From assembly GCA_900466475.1 (NCBI GenBank), contig UBMI01000028.1, forward strand, positions 1 through 54,721: a stretch of 54,721 nucleotides of DNA. Reading direction: 5' to 3'. This DNA comes from Hyphomicrobiales bacterium. GTDB lineage: Bacteria > Pseudomonadota > Alphaproteobacteria > Rhizobiales > Rhizobiaceae. Shown here one piece after another: positions 8,402 to 15,759 of this stretch (position 1 is its first letter; each line of letters opens with the position of its first letter). The position numbers were made by a program, and so were the translations under genes. The notes under the pieces were generated by a model. The model did not search any database and was not told the origin of the DNA. It saw nothing but the letters and a program-made list of their open reading frames with translations.

Positions 8402-8962
8402 ATGGCCGCTCTTAAACTCGTTGGAATCGCGGGCAGCTTCAACCGCCCGTCCAAGACCCTGGCACTCGTAAGCCATGTCGCTCGTATCGCGAGTGACAAA
8501 CATGGCTTCGACAGCAGGGTTTATGACATGCTTGATGTCGGGCCGTCTCTTGGCGACGCCGGCTGGCGGAAGGACCTCGATGGTCAGGCCGAAGCCGTGA
8601 TTTCCGACATCGTCAATGCGGATCTGCTGATCGTTGGCTCACCCACATACAAGGGCTCCTATCCCGGGCTTTTCAAACATCTGATCGATCTGATTGATCC
8701 GCATGAGCTGCGGGCGAAGCCGATCATCCTCACCGCCACGGGTGGCGGCGACAGGCATGCTCTGATGGTCGAACATCAACTGCGACCTTTGTTCGGGTTC
8801 TTCATGTCCCATACGCTGCCAACGGCAATCTATGCATCCGATCGGGATTTCACCGACTACGCCGTCGCGTCCGAACAGCTTTGCGGGCGCATCGATGAGG
8901 TCATCAGCGAGATCGACGCCTTCTTTCCGGGCGCCCGTCCGGTGCTTGACGCCGCGGAGTAG
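8402..8962 (+). CDS. NADPH-dependent FMN reductase, MsuE/SsuE family
   Basis: 186 aa. The flavodoxin-like fold is evident: LVGIAGSFNRPSKTLAL (phosphate-binding loop), ADLLIVGSPTYKGSYPGLFKHLIDLI and ILTATGGGDRHALMVEHQLRPLFGFF. These residues are characteristic of MsuE/SsuE reductases, which supply FMNH2 to sulfonate and sulfone monooxygenases (established). I chose ATG 8402, preceded by AAAGGAAA, over an in-frame ATG at 8378 that overlaps the upstream dyad. It is the only flavin reductase seen in the window, so it may serve all four LLM enzymes and the DszC-type oxygenases, the DszD role (inference). Confidence 0.9.
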   Translation: MAALKLVGIAGSFNRPSKTLALVSHVARIASDKHGFDSRVYDMLDVGPSLGDAGWRKDLDGQAEAVISDIVNADLLIVGSPTYKGSYPGLFKHLIDLIDPHELRAKPIILTATGGGDRHALMVEHQLRPLFGFFMSHTLPTAIYASDRDFTDYAVASEQLCGRIDEVISEIDAFFPGARPVLDAAE

Positions 8963-8970
8963 AAGCGGCC

Positions 8971-9162
8971 ATGCACGAGAGTCCGCCGGACAAAATCGAC
9001 GCCCCGCAAGCACGCGTGGAATTGTGGAGCGTCTGCGACTTCGCGCGCCGCTACCGATTGGCGAAATCAGAAGAAAACCGCCTGTTGGCGCTGTTCGGGA
9101 TGAGGGCATCGCCACACGATCTGCTTTTGAGCGCCAGGCGAGACCTGCTTTCCGAGCATTGA
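8971..9162 (+). CDS. Small hypothetical protein
   Basis: 63 aa, not recognised. It starts 8 bp after the FMN reductase stop and is probably co-transcribed. No signal peptide or membrane segment is seen. The C-terminal half (RRYRLAKSEENRLLALFGMRASPHDLLLSARR) reads like a helical, basic segment such as occurs in short rhizobial proteins of unknown role. The ribosome site is weak, so the start is uncertain. Confidence 0.5.
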   Translation: MHESPPDKIDAPQARVELWSVCDFARRYRLAKSEENRLLALFGMRASPHDLLLSARRDLLSEH

Positions 9163-9181
9163 CCGTTCCAGGAGTTTCGTC

Positions 9182-9349
9182 ATGAGGCGCAACACGGTTC
9201 TGAATTTCGCTGAACGAGTGGCGCGGCTCTTCGATCGGCGCCCGAAGGGACGGATGATCGAACCGGGCGCTTTTGAAGAGACCGATCGTCAGAGGGCTCT
9301 TGAATACGAGCTGTCATTTTGGCGGGCCGCAGCTCCGGTCTGGTATTGA
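9182..9349 (+). CDS. Small hypothetical protein (55 aa)
   Basis: ATG 9182 with AGGAG 7-8 bases upstream. The product reads MRRNTVLNFAERVARLFDRR, then a segment with PKGRMIEPGAFEETDRQRAL, and ends SFWRAAAPVWY. It is basic at the N-terminus with an aromatic C-terminus. Not recognised. The good ribosome site and the tight spacing to the next small gene (12 bp) support translation. Confidence 0.5.
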   Translation: MRRNTVLNFAERVARLFDRRPKGRMIEPGAFEETDRQRALEYELSFWRAAAPVWY

Positions 9350-9360
9350 AGGAGGAGAAG

Positions 9361-9501
9361 ATGGCAATTGTCGACAATTATCAGCGCATCTCTGCCCGGC
9401 ATCACGCAGGCTGGCTCTCCCCGCTATGCTTGCTCCTGCATCAGGCGGCCGCAGCCGGCTCTTTCGCCTTCATCCTGGCGCTTGTCCTCGGACTGGTTTG
9501 A
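9361..9501 (+). CDS. Tiny single-pass membrane protein (46 aa)
   Basis: ATG 9361 is preceded by AAGGAGGAG, an excellent ribosome site. The product has a polar N-terminus (MAIVDNYQRISARHHAGWLS) and one hydrophobic helix to the end (CLLLHQAAAAGSFAFILALVLGLV). It is not recognised. It lies in a run of four small genes after the FMN reductase. It is probably an inner-membrane peptide; whether it acts with a neighbouring transporter is unknown. Confidence 0.55.
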   Translation: MAIVDNYQRISARHHAGWLSPLCLLLHQAAAAGSFAFILALVLGLV

Positions 9502-9509
9502 TCAACAGG

Positions 9510-9833
9510 ATGAAGAGGGTTGCCATATGGAGCTGGGTGTTGGACGAAGCGGCGCTGCCCGCGGCTGGTGAACCGCCGCCGAACCGGGAACGCCGCCGTG
9601 AGATTGTCAACGAGCTCGTTCAAACGCTCACCTGTCTTGCAGAAGGATTGGATGGCCAGGACGAGGTCCATCAGCAATCTGTAGCACGACTGATCGGCGT
9701 TCTGCGGACCATGTCGGACAGCATCGCATCGGCGGACCATACGACCTTCAGCGCCATCATGTCCGAGGCGGCCTTGTTGATCCGTGCAGTGCGCGAGCGG
9801 CAGGCCTATTTCAGCAAGTTCACGGTTCACTAG
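9510..9833 (+). CDS. Small hypothetical protein
   Basis: About 107 aa from ATG 9510; the ribosome site there is weak, and GTG 9537 is an alternative. The sequence is mostly helical: RREIVNELVQTLTCLAEGLDG, then QQSVARLIGVLRTMSDSIAS and IMSEAALLIRAVRERQAYF. No membrane segment or signal peptide is seen. It starts 8 bp after the tiny membrane gene. Not recognised. Confidence 0.5.
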   Translation: MKRVAIWSWVLDEAALPAAGEPPPNRERRREIVNELVQTLTCLAEGLDGQDEVHQQSVARLIGVLRTMSDSIASADHTTFSAIMSEAALLIRAVRERQAYFSKFTVH

Positions 9834-9834
9834 G

Positions 9835-10726
9835 ATGCGAGCGCTCCTGCCGAAAACGCTATCGATCGCTGGAGAGTTCGCGCAAGACAATGGCGATCGT
9901 ACGAACTGGTCAGCTATGGCTCTGACGGCCGATCTCGTCTCTCTGAGCCTGAGGATCCAAACCGACTCCGGACCGGATCCTGCTCGCATTCCGCTGAGCG
10001 AAGGTGAGCTTCAGACGCTTTCGGAGCGATTGCTTTATGAAGCGGCGGGCGACCCGCTGTGGGTGTTTGCCTATGGCTCGCTGATCTGGAAACCGGACTT
10101 CGATGCGGTGGACTGGTGCCACGCCCAGGCCCGCGGCTGGCACAGGTCGTTCTGCCTGCAGATGACGCAATGGCGCGCGACCGATGCGGTGCCAGGTCTG
10201 ATGATGACGCTTGACCGAGGTGGTCAGTGTAACGGCGTCGCCTACAGGCTTTCGGAAGAAAATCGCATGGGTGAGATCCGCCGGATGATCCGCAGGGAAG
10301 TCGGCTCGCTTTCCGATTCGTCTTCCCTGGGTTCCGGTCCAAACGCGACAGAGGCCCTTGCGCGCGCTGACGTTCTGGGCAGGCCCCAAAGGCAAGCGCG
10401 TCCTTCGCGGGCTGCCGCTCGAAAGCGTCGCGACGGTGCTGGCCAAGACATCTGGCCATATGGGGTCGTGCGCCGAATATCTTTATCTCACCGTCAAGCA
10501 CCTCGAAGAAAAGGACATTCGCGATCGCAACCTTTGGCTGCTGCAGGCTCTGGTCGCCGAGGAGATCAGACGTATTCACGGGCCTGGGGTGTCACAAGGC
10601 ACGGTCCAGATGTCTTTTGTCCGCAGCGTCCGGCCCGCCATCGGCGACCTCTGCGCCCGAGAGCGAAACACTCCGACCCCAGCTACAATCGCCATTCCGA
10701 GGAGAACGGCAACACATGAGCAATGA
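9835..10726 (+). pseudogene. chaC: ChaC-like gamma-glutamylcyclotransferase, frameshifted
   Basis: The first part (frame of 9835; ATG 9916 is an alternative start) carries the ChaC core: GDPLWVFAYGSLIWKPDFD with the YGSL substrate-binding motif, then RGWHRSFCLQMTQWR and GLMMTLDRGGQCNGVAYRL. At about 10300-10345 the homology moves to the next frame, which continues with RALTFWAGPKGKRVLRGLPLE and HLEEKDIRDRNLWLLQALVAEEI to the stop at 10726. A single extra base (or two missing) in that interval explains it. ChaC enzymes degrade glutathione to 5-oxoproline and Cys-Gly (established), which could feed sulfur metabolism. It could be a real pseudogene or a sequencing error. Confidence 0.8.
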
Positions 10727-11651
10727 ACTGGATATCGTCGACATTCACACTCATCTCTGGCCCGCCGATTGGGGGCAAAACGGCAGCAGGCGCATATCCG
10801 CTGGGCTCCCCGACGACGTGTTGAGGAAGATTGTCGATCCGGCCTCTCTGATCGACGAGTTTTCTAGAGCCGGTGTCTCGCTCGCCGTCTTGAGCACGAC
10901 CATCGAAAGCCTGTTCGGCATGGAGAAGGCGACTGATCCTGCCGTGATTGCCGAGGTGAACGACTGGCTTGCCGGGCTGGTCAAGGCGCATCCCGATCGT
11001 CTTGCGGCACTCGCAACGATCGATCCCTTTTCCGGCGAGGCGGCTGCGCATGAAGCGGAGCGGGCACTTGGAAAACTCGGATTGGTGGGCCTTGTGGTCG
11101 ATTCCTTCCGGGATGGCAAATTCATCGGCGATCCGGTCGCCCGGCCTGCGCTGGAAGTGGCTGCCCGTCTCGGAAAACCGGTCCTTGTCCATCCCGTCAA
11201 TGCACCGCAGGCAGATATCCTCATTGCCGGCGCCGGTAAGCTCGGCAATTCGCTGGGCCGGGGCCTCATGAACGGCGTCGCGTTCCTGTCGGTTCTCGAA
11301 AACGGCCTGCTGGACGAATTTCCGGATCTGAATTTCGTTTTCGCAACGCTTGGGCTCGGGGCAGTTGTGCAGGCGGCGCGGGGCGGTGCCTATTCCCGGC
11401 AGAACCGTGCGGCCGGGAATAGACCCAACATCTACTTCGACACGATGGGCGACGATCCTTCGATCATCGCCATATTGGTGGAGTTCTTCGGCGCGGAACG
11501 CGTTCTTGCCGGAACGGACTGGCCGATCCTTCCCGCCCTTTCCGGGCAGAGGTTGGCGCAGAGCCTGACGGCGGCGGGTCTGGACGCCCAGTCACGGTTA
11601 CTTGTGGCTGGCGGCAATGCGCGTCGGCTTTTGGGCGGGCTTGGTCAGTAG
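10716..11651 (+). CDS. Amidohydrolase-family protein (ACMSD-like)
   Basis: 311 aa. It begins MSNELDIVDIHTHLWPADWG, with the HxH metal site of amidohydrolase_2 proteins (2-amino-3-carboxymuconate semialdehyde decarboxylase relatives). VLVHPVNAP supplies a further His and VLAGTDWPILPAL the C-terminal Asp. The usual GHxG histidine on the next strand is replaced (FVFATLGLGAVV), so metal binding may differ. It could be a hydrolase or a non-oxidative decarboxylase. The start at 10716 overlaps the end of the frameshifted chaC frame by 11 bases. A terminator-like palindrome follows at 11678. Confidence 0.75.
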   Translation: MSNELDIVDIHTHLWPADWGQNGSRRISAGLPDDVLRKIVDPASLIDEFSRAGVSLAVLSTTIESLFGMEKATDPAVIAEVNDWLAGLVKAHPDRLAALATIDPFSGEAAAHEAERALGKLGLVGLVVDSFRDGKFIGDPVARPALEVAARLGKPVLVHPVNAPQADILIAGAGKLGNSLGRGLMNGVAFLSVLENGLLDEFPDLNFVFATLGLGAVVQAARGGAYSRQNRAAGNRPNIYFDTMGDDPSIIAILVEFFGAERVLAGTDWPILPALSGQRLAQSLTAAGLDAQSRLLVAGGNARRLLGGLGQ

Positions 11652-11677
11652 CTCTCTTTCCTGTTCATCACCCTCGT

Positions 11678-11725
11678 CGAACATGTGCGCTGCCGGCAGC
11701 GCGCATGCTCGACTTTGTTGTTTTC
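11678..11725 (+). terminator. Near-perfect 34-bp palindrome with T-rich tail
   Basis: 11678-11711 is a palindrome centred on GCTGCCGGCAGC with two mismatched pairs, followed by CTTTGTTGTTTT. The position 26 bp after the amidohydrolase stop and the T-rich tail fit an intrinsic terminator. An 8-bp inverted repeat, TTTTCTAT (11721-11728) and ATAGAAAA (11761-11768), lies just beyond it and upstream of the binding-protein gene at 11868. Confidence 0.65.
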
Positions 11726-11867
11726 TATGCCTGCGCGACAAGCTTTGCTTCGCCGCCACGATAGAAAATCTGCCTTTGCTTCGGCGGGTCGGGAAGGGAT
11801 CATTCCCTCATCGGAGCATGGGGCTCCGTGCGCGCTTTTTCGAGCGTCGCAGCCTTCGGAGCCTTCC

Positions 11868-13475
11868 ATGTCGATCAATCGCCGCCAGTTCAATCAGCTT
11901 CTCCTTGCAGGCTCGGCCGGGCTTGCGCTTGGGGGCGTTCCAACGTTTGCCGCCGCTGCGGCGACCGAGACGCCCGTCAGGGGTGGTACGCTTAATTGGG
12001 CCTATTATCCCGATCCAAGTGCGCTCATTGCCATTAATACGTCCTCGGGCACGGGGCAGGCCATCGGGCCGAAGATCAACGAAGGCCTCTTCGACTTTGA
12101 TTACGATCTTAACCCCATCCCGCTTCTTGCGACGGACTGGTCGGTCAGCGAGGATCAGTTGCGTTATACGTTCAAGCTGCGCGAAGGGGTCAAATGGCAT
12201 GACGGGACCGACTTCACATCGGCCGACGTCGCCTTCACCATTTTCCGGCTGAAGGAAGCCCATCCGCGCGGTCGCATCACCTATCAGAACGTGACGGCCG
12301 TGGAGACGCCCGATCCTCATACGGCAATCGTTGTGCTCACCAAGCCTGCACCATACCTCATCACCGCGCTCTCAAGCTCGGAATCGCCGATCGTGCCGAA
12401 GCATGTCTACGAAACCTTCAAGCCGCAGGAGCAGCCCAAGCTTGCCCAGACGATCGGAACAGGCCCGTTCCTGCTGAAGGAATGGGTGCCGGGCAGTCAC
12501 CTGATCTTCGAGCGCAATCCGAATTATTGGGATGCCGGAAAACCCTATCTCGATCGTGTCATCCTGCGCGTCATTCTCGATCCGGCCGCCCGTGCCGCCG
12601 CGCTCGAGACGGGTGAGATCGACATCGGTGCCAACCCTGTTCCCCTGTCCGACATCGAGCGCCTCAAGACAAATCCCAATCTGGTCGTGGACACGACGAC
12701 CTATGCCTATTCGGGACCGCAGCAGCAGCTCTTCTTCAACTATGAGAATGAAATCCTGACAAAGCGTGACGTGCGCCTGGCAATCGCCCATGCCATCGAC
12801 TTGCAGAAGCTCGTCGATATCGCCCTGTTCGGCTATGCGCAGGTCTCGCCGAGCCCGATCAGTACTGCCTTGCCAAAATGGCATGATCCGAGCATCAAGG
12901 CCCGTGAACCGGATCCCAAGCTTGCAGAAAAGCTGCTCGACACGGCTGGCTACCCGCGCGGGGCAAATGGCGTGCGCTTCAAACTTCGTCTTGCCTATAA
13001 TTCCTTCCTCCCGCCTTCCTATGCCGATTTCATCCGGCAATCTCTGGCTGCCGTCGGTATCGACGCGGAAATTCTCAAGTTCGACCTCGCGACGTTCCTG
13101 AAGACCGTCTATACGGACCGCGCCTTCGATCTTGTCATCGAATCCCTGTCCAACACGTTCGATCCCACACTCGGAGTCCAGCGCGCCTACTGGTCGAAGA
13201 ACTTCAAGATCGGGCTCGTCTTTTCAAACGCCAGCCACTACGCCAATCCCGAGGTTGACAGGTTGCTCGAAGCCGCTGCCGTCGAGCCTGACGAGGCCAA
13301 GCGGCGCGATCTCTGGTATCAGTTCCAGCGGATCATTCATGAGGATGTCGTGTCGGTCGATCTCGTTGCGGCAGGCGCCCAGATCGTTGCAAACAAGAAG
13401 GTCAGGAATTTCGCGCCCGGAGCGCAGGGCATCAACAACAGTTTCGGCCAGATATGGCTGAGCCCCAACGCCTGA
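11868..13475 (+). CDS. Peptide-type ABC binding protein (SBP_bac_5), Tat-exported
   Basis: 535 aa. ATG 11868 has GGAG 7 bases upstream. The N-terminus has a twin-arginine signal (NRRQFNQLLLAGSAGLALGG). The mature part has family-5 markers: GLFDFDYDLNPIPLLATDW, FKLREGVKWHDGTDFTSADV, GTGPFLLKEW and the NPNYWDAGKPYLD loop. The family carries peptides, nickel, glutathione or opines (established). It is one of four close relatives in the window (with 16968, 26783 and 28417), sharing HPRGR, KPAPYLI and LGVQR-YWSKNFK-G-FSN. No permease gene is adjacent; the set at 18854-22752 is the probable partner (inference). Confidence 0.88.
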   Translation: MSINRRQFNQLLLAGSAGLALGGVPTFAAAAATETPVRGGTLNWAYYPDPSALIAINTSSGTGQAIGPKINEGLFDFDYDLNPIPLLATDWSVSEDQLRYTFKLREGVKWHDGTDFTSADVAFTIFRLKEAHPRGRITYQNVTAVETPDPHTAIVVLTKPAPYLITALSSSESPIVPKHVYETFKPQEQPKLAQTIGTGPFLLKEWVPGSHLIFERNPNYWDAGKPYLDRVILRVILDPAARAAALETGEIDIGANPVPLSDIERLKTNPNLVVDTTTYAYSGPQQQLFFNYENEILTKRDVRLAIAHAIDLQKLVDIALFGYAQVSPSPISTALPKWHDPSIKAREPDPKLAEKLLDTAGYPRGANGVRFKLRLAYNSFLPPSYADFIRQSLAAVGIDAEILKFDLATFLKTVYTDRAFDLVIESLSNTFDPTLGVQRAYWSKNFKIGLVFSNASHYANPEVDRLLEAAAVEPDEAKRRDLWYQFQRIIHEDVVSVDLVAAGAQIVANKKVRNFAPGAQGINNSFGQIWLSPNA

Positions 13476-13486
13476 TCTTAATGGTT

Positions 13487-13520
13487 GCCCGGTCGACTGC
13501 ACGAGCCGGCCGGGTGTTCT
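13487..13520. terminator. Hairpin between convergent genes
   Basis: CCCGGTCG (13488-13495) pairs with CGGCCGGG (13507-13514), with one G-U pair and an 11-base loop, followed by TGTTCT. It lies between the plus-strand binding protein ending at 13475 and the minus-strand gene ending at 13537, so it can serve as a terminator in either direction. Confidence 0.55.
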
Positions 13521-13536
13521 AATCCGAGGTCGGGTT

Positions 13537-14697
13537 TCATATGCGCCCCGCTTCCAGGCGGGCGAGAGCATTTTTCGCAGCGATTGCCCGGACCATGTGG
13601 TTCTGCGGCGCGTGCGAGCGGCCGGTGATCGCATCGCGGTGATGGCGTTCCAGTCCGAAATCCCTGTTGAGGCCGGGATTGCCGGCAAGATCGAGTGCCA
13701 GGTTCGTAACGGCGACCGCATTGTCGATCACCGCATGGCGCACGGCCATGGCGTCGATGCCGACCGGCCTGCCGGCATCGACATCTTCGCCGAGCGAGCG
13801 CAGCAGCCTGGCATTCGTCGCAAGACGCACCTCGATCTCGCCGAGACCGTCCTGGATACGCGGCACGGTCGCAATCGGTGCGCCGAGGCTTGCCGGCGCA
13901 TGGCGGGCCGAAAAGGCAAGCACCTTGTCACGGGCCGACAGCGCCACCCCATGATAGACGGCCCCGATCAGCGAGAAGAAGAAGGCCGTTGCATGCTCTT
14001 CCCGACGCATCGGCTCAGACGCGGGCTGGGCTTCGATCAGGTCTTCGAAGGGAATGACGACGTCTTCAAGGATGATGTCGTCGCTGGCGGTTGCGTGCAT
14101 TCCGGCGGCATTCCAGGTTTTTTCGACCGTAAAGCCGGGTCTGTCGGTAGGCACCAGGAAGGAGGCAAGCCGTGGCTCGGCCTCGTCCGTCAGCGCCAGC
14201 AGCGATACCCATTTGAGGATCGGTATGCCGGTGACGTAGGTCTTGCGACCGGTAATACGCCAGCTGTCGCCCTTGCGCCTAGCGATCGTCTCTGGCAATG
14301 CGCCATGGGCGGGAGAGCCGATCCGGGGTTCTGCCTGGGCGGCATTGATCAGGGCTGGACCTTGCCGATTGGCGAGAAGAACCCGCTCCGCAAGATGAGC
14401 AGGCCATTTTCCGAACCGCCGCAGCGTATAGTGGCTGTTGAAATGCATGGCGAGCACCAGCGCCGTCGATGGCTCGCCGCGGGCGATCTCGCTGATCACC
14501 GCCTGGGCATCTGTAAGGCCGCCGCCATGGCCGCCGTGCTCGGGCGCGGTCACCAGGCCAAGCAGTCCCGCCTCGTAAAGCCGGGTGAAGTTCTCGAAGG
14601 GAAATTCACAGCTCGCATCGAAATGGTGGGCGCGTTCGGAGAAATCCTTGGCAAGCCTTCGTGCCCTGTCGAGTGGATCGATCGTTTCCTGCAGCAT
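13537..14697 (-). CDS. Acyl-CoA-dehydrogenase-fold flavoprotein
   Basis: 386 aa; I chose ATG 14697, preceded by AGGAGAAGC. Domains: N-terminal helices (FENFTRLYEAGLLGLVTAPEHGGHGGG), middle beta domain (GDSWRITGRKTYVTGIPILKWVSLLAL) and C-terminal helices (GLERHHRDAITGRSHAPQNHMVR). It is less DszC-like than the pairs at 33576 and 36543: the HNP motif near the end is replaced by HAPQ. It is the last gene of a four-gene minus-strand operon after the DszB-like desulfinase (13 bp gap). It may oxygenate the sulfur compound before cleavage, or dehydrogenate a carbon skeleton; the sequence does not decide. Confidence 0.8.
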   Translation of the reverse strand: MLQETIDPLDRARRLAKDFSERAHHFDASCEFPFENFTRLYEAGLLGLVTAPEHGGHGGGLTDAQAVISEIARGEPSTALVLAMHFNSHYTLRRFGKWPAHLAERVLLANRQGPALINAAQAEPRIGSPAHGALPETIARRKGDSWRITGRKTYVTGIPILKWVSLLALTDEAEPRLASFLVPTDRPGFTVEKTWNAAGMHATASDDIILEDVVIPFEDLIEAQPASEPMRREEHATAFFFSLIGAVYHGVALSARDKVLAFSARHAPASLGAPIATVPRIQDGLGEIEVRLATNARLLRSLGEDVDAGRPVGIDAMAVRHAVIDNAVAVTNLALDLAGNPGLNRDFGLERHHRDAITGRSHAPQNHMVRAIAAKNALARLEAGRI

Positions 14698-14710
14698 GGT
14701 GCTTCTCCTG

Positions 14711-15748
14711 TCAGGCGACAGCGCGGGTGTGAAAGCTGTCGACGTGACGGCGGTCGACCCAGTCGGCAATATCGAAATCGGCGGCCAGGAACCCGAAGTC
14801 CCGAAGGAAATTCTTATAGTGGCCGACTGCCTCGACCAGTTCGGGCTCCAGCCCAAGGCCGAGATGGCGGTGGACCTCCGGCCCATTTGCCGCCAGCACC
14901 TGCTCCTCAGTGGCGCCAGCCTCGCGCGCAACGAAGCGACGCGTTTCATCCGGATGGGCCTGAGCCCAATCACCTGCCTTGTAGATCGCTTCCAGAAGCC
15001 GGTGGACGAGATCGGGGCGTTCCTCGGCAAGCAGTTCGTCGACCGTCAAAACACGCGGCGAGCCGGAATTGATGCGGATCTTCGGGTCGGGGTGAAAACC
15101 GAATTCCGCCACCTGAACGGCGCCGATCAGATTGGCGACGCTGATGCCGGCCGTACCCTTCACATAGATCGCATCCACATCACCGCGCAGCAGGGCTGCG
15201 ATCTCTTCGCCATAGGCCTGACGACGCTTGAGACCGAAGAGCGATGGTCCCTCCTGGGTGGCGAGCACGGAATCGGCAAGCGCGATGTCAATGATCTCGA
15301 CGTCGTCGAGCGCCAGGCCTTCCAGCGACAGAGCCGACAGGAGACCTTTCAAGGCCGTCGCGCGCATGAAATCGACGATGCCTTCCGGGCGCCGGGCGAT
15401 GCCGAAGCGGCGTCCCTTCAGATCCCTGGTGGTGGCGATCCCGGTTCCCGGCAAGGTGATGATCGCCTGAAATTCATCCGTCCAGGTGATGCCGACGAGC
15501 CTTGTCTTGCGGCCCTCCGAGCGGGCGCGGATCGGCGGAACATTGCCGCCGTGGCGGAAGGACCAGTCGAGCGTATGGTTGAAATGGCTCTGGCGGATGG
15601 CGCGGTCGGGAGAGTCGATGATCGACTTCAGCGTCACGCCTTCCTTGCGAAAGCCCTCCTCGAGATAGCCGAGTTGGGCGGCAAGACCGACCGGGGTCGG
15701 CACCGGGCAGCGCGTATACCAGATTTCGGAAATGGCATTGCTGGTCAT
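14711..15748 (-). CDS. DszB-like sulfinate desulfinase
   Basis: 345 aa (DszB is 365). It has the periplasmic-binding-protein fold but no signal peptide: the start, MTSNAISEIWYTRCPVP, leads straight into the fold, so it is probably a cytoplasmic enzyme. YTRCPVP aligns with DszB YSNCPVP (nucleophile Cys27); SHFNHTLDWSFRHGGNVPP aligns with the DszB segment that holds His60, Arg70 and GGEIPP. Here the residues are Cys14, His55 and Arg65, with the same 10-residue His-Arg spacing; RTRLLGIT of DszB matches KTRLVGIT. DszB releases sulfite from 2'-hydroxybiphenyl-2-sulfinate (established). The gene sits between an LLM monooxygenase (11 bp) and an acyl-CoA-dehydrogenase-fold gene (13 bp). A plain SsuA-type binding protein is the alternative call. 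Alignment is from memory. Confidence 0.78.
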   Translation of the reverse strand: MTSNAISEIWYTRCPVPTPVGLAAQLGYLEEGFRKEGVTLKSIIDSPDRAIRQSHFNHTLDWSFRHGGNVPPIRARSEGRKTRLVGITWTDEFQAIITLPGTGIATTRDLKGRRFGIARRPEGIVDFMRATALKGLLSALSLEGLALDDVEIIDIALADSVLATQEGPSLFGLKRRQAYGEEIAALLRGDVDAIYVKGTAGISVANLIGAVQVAEFGFHPDPKIRINSGSPRVLTVDELLAEERPDLVHRLLEAIYKAGDWAQAHPDETRRFVAREAGATEEQVLAANGPEVHRHLGLGLEPELVEAVGHYKNFLRDFGFLAADFDIADWVDRRHVDSFHTRAVA

Positions 15749-15759
15749 GATCGTCCCTT

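Noticed and set aside
13597..15072. Long open frame (491 codons) on the plus strand across the flavoprotein and desulfinase genes
   Set aside because: Antisense to two genes with clear family motifs; its product is Arg/Gly-rich without domains. High third-position GC opens such frames.
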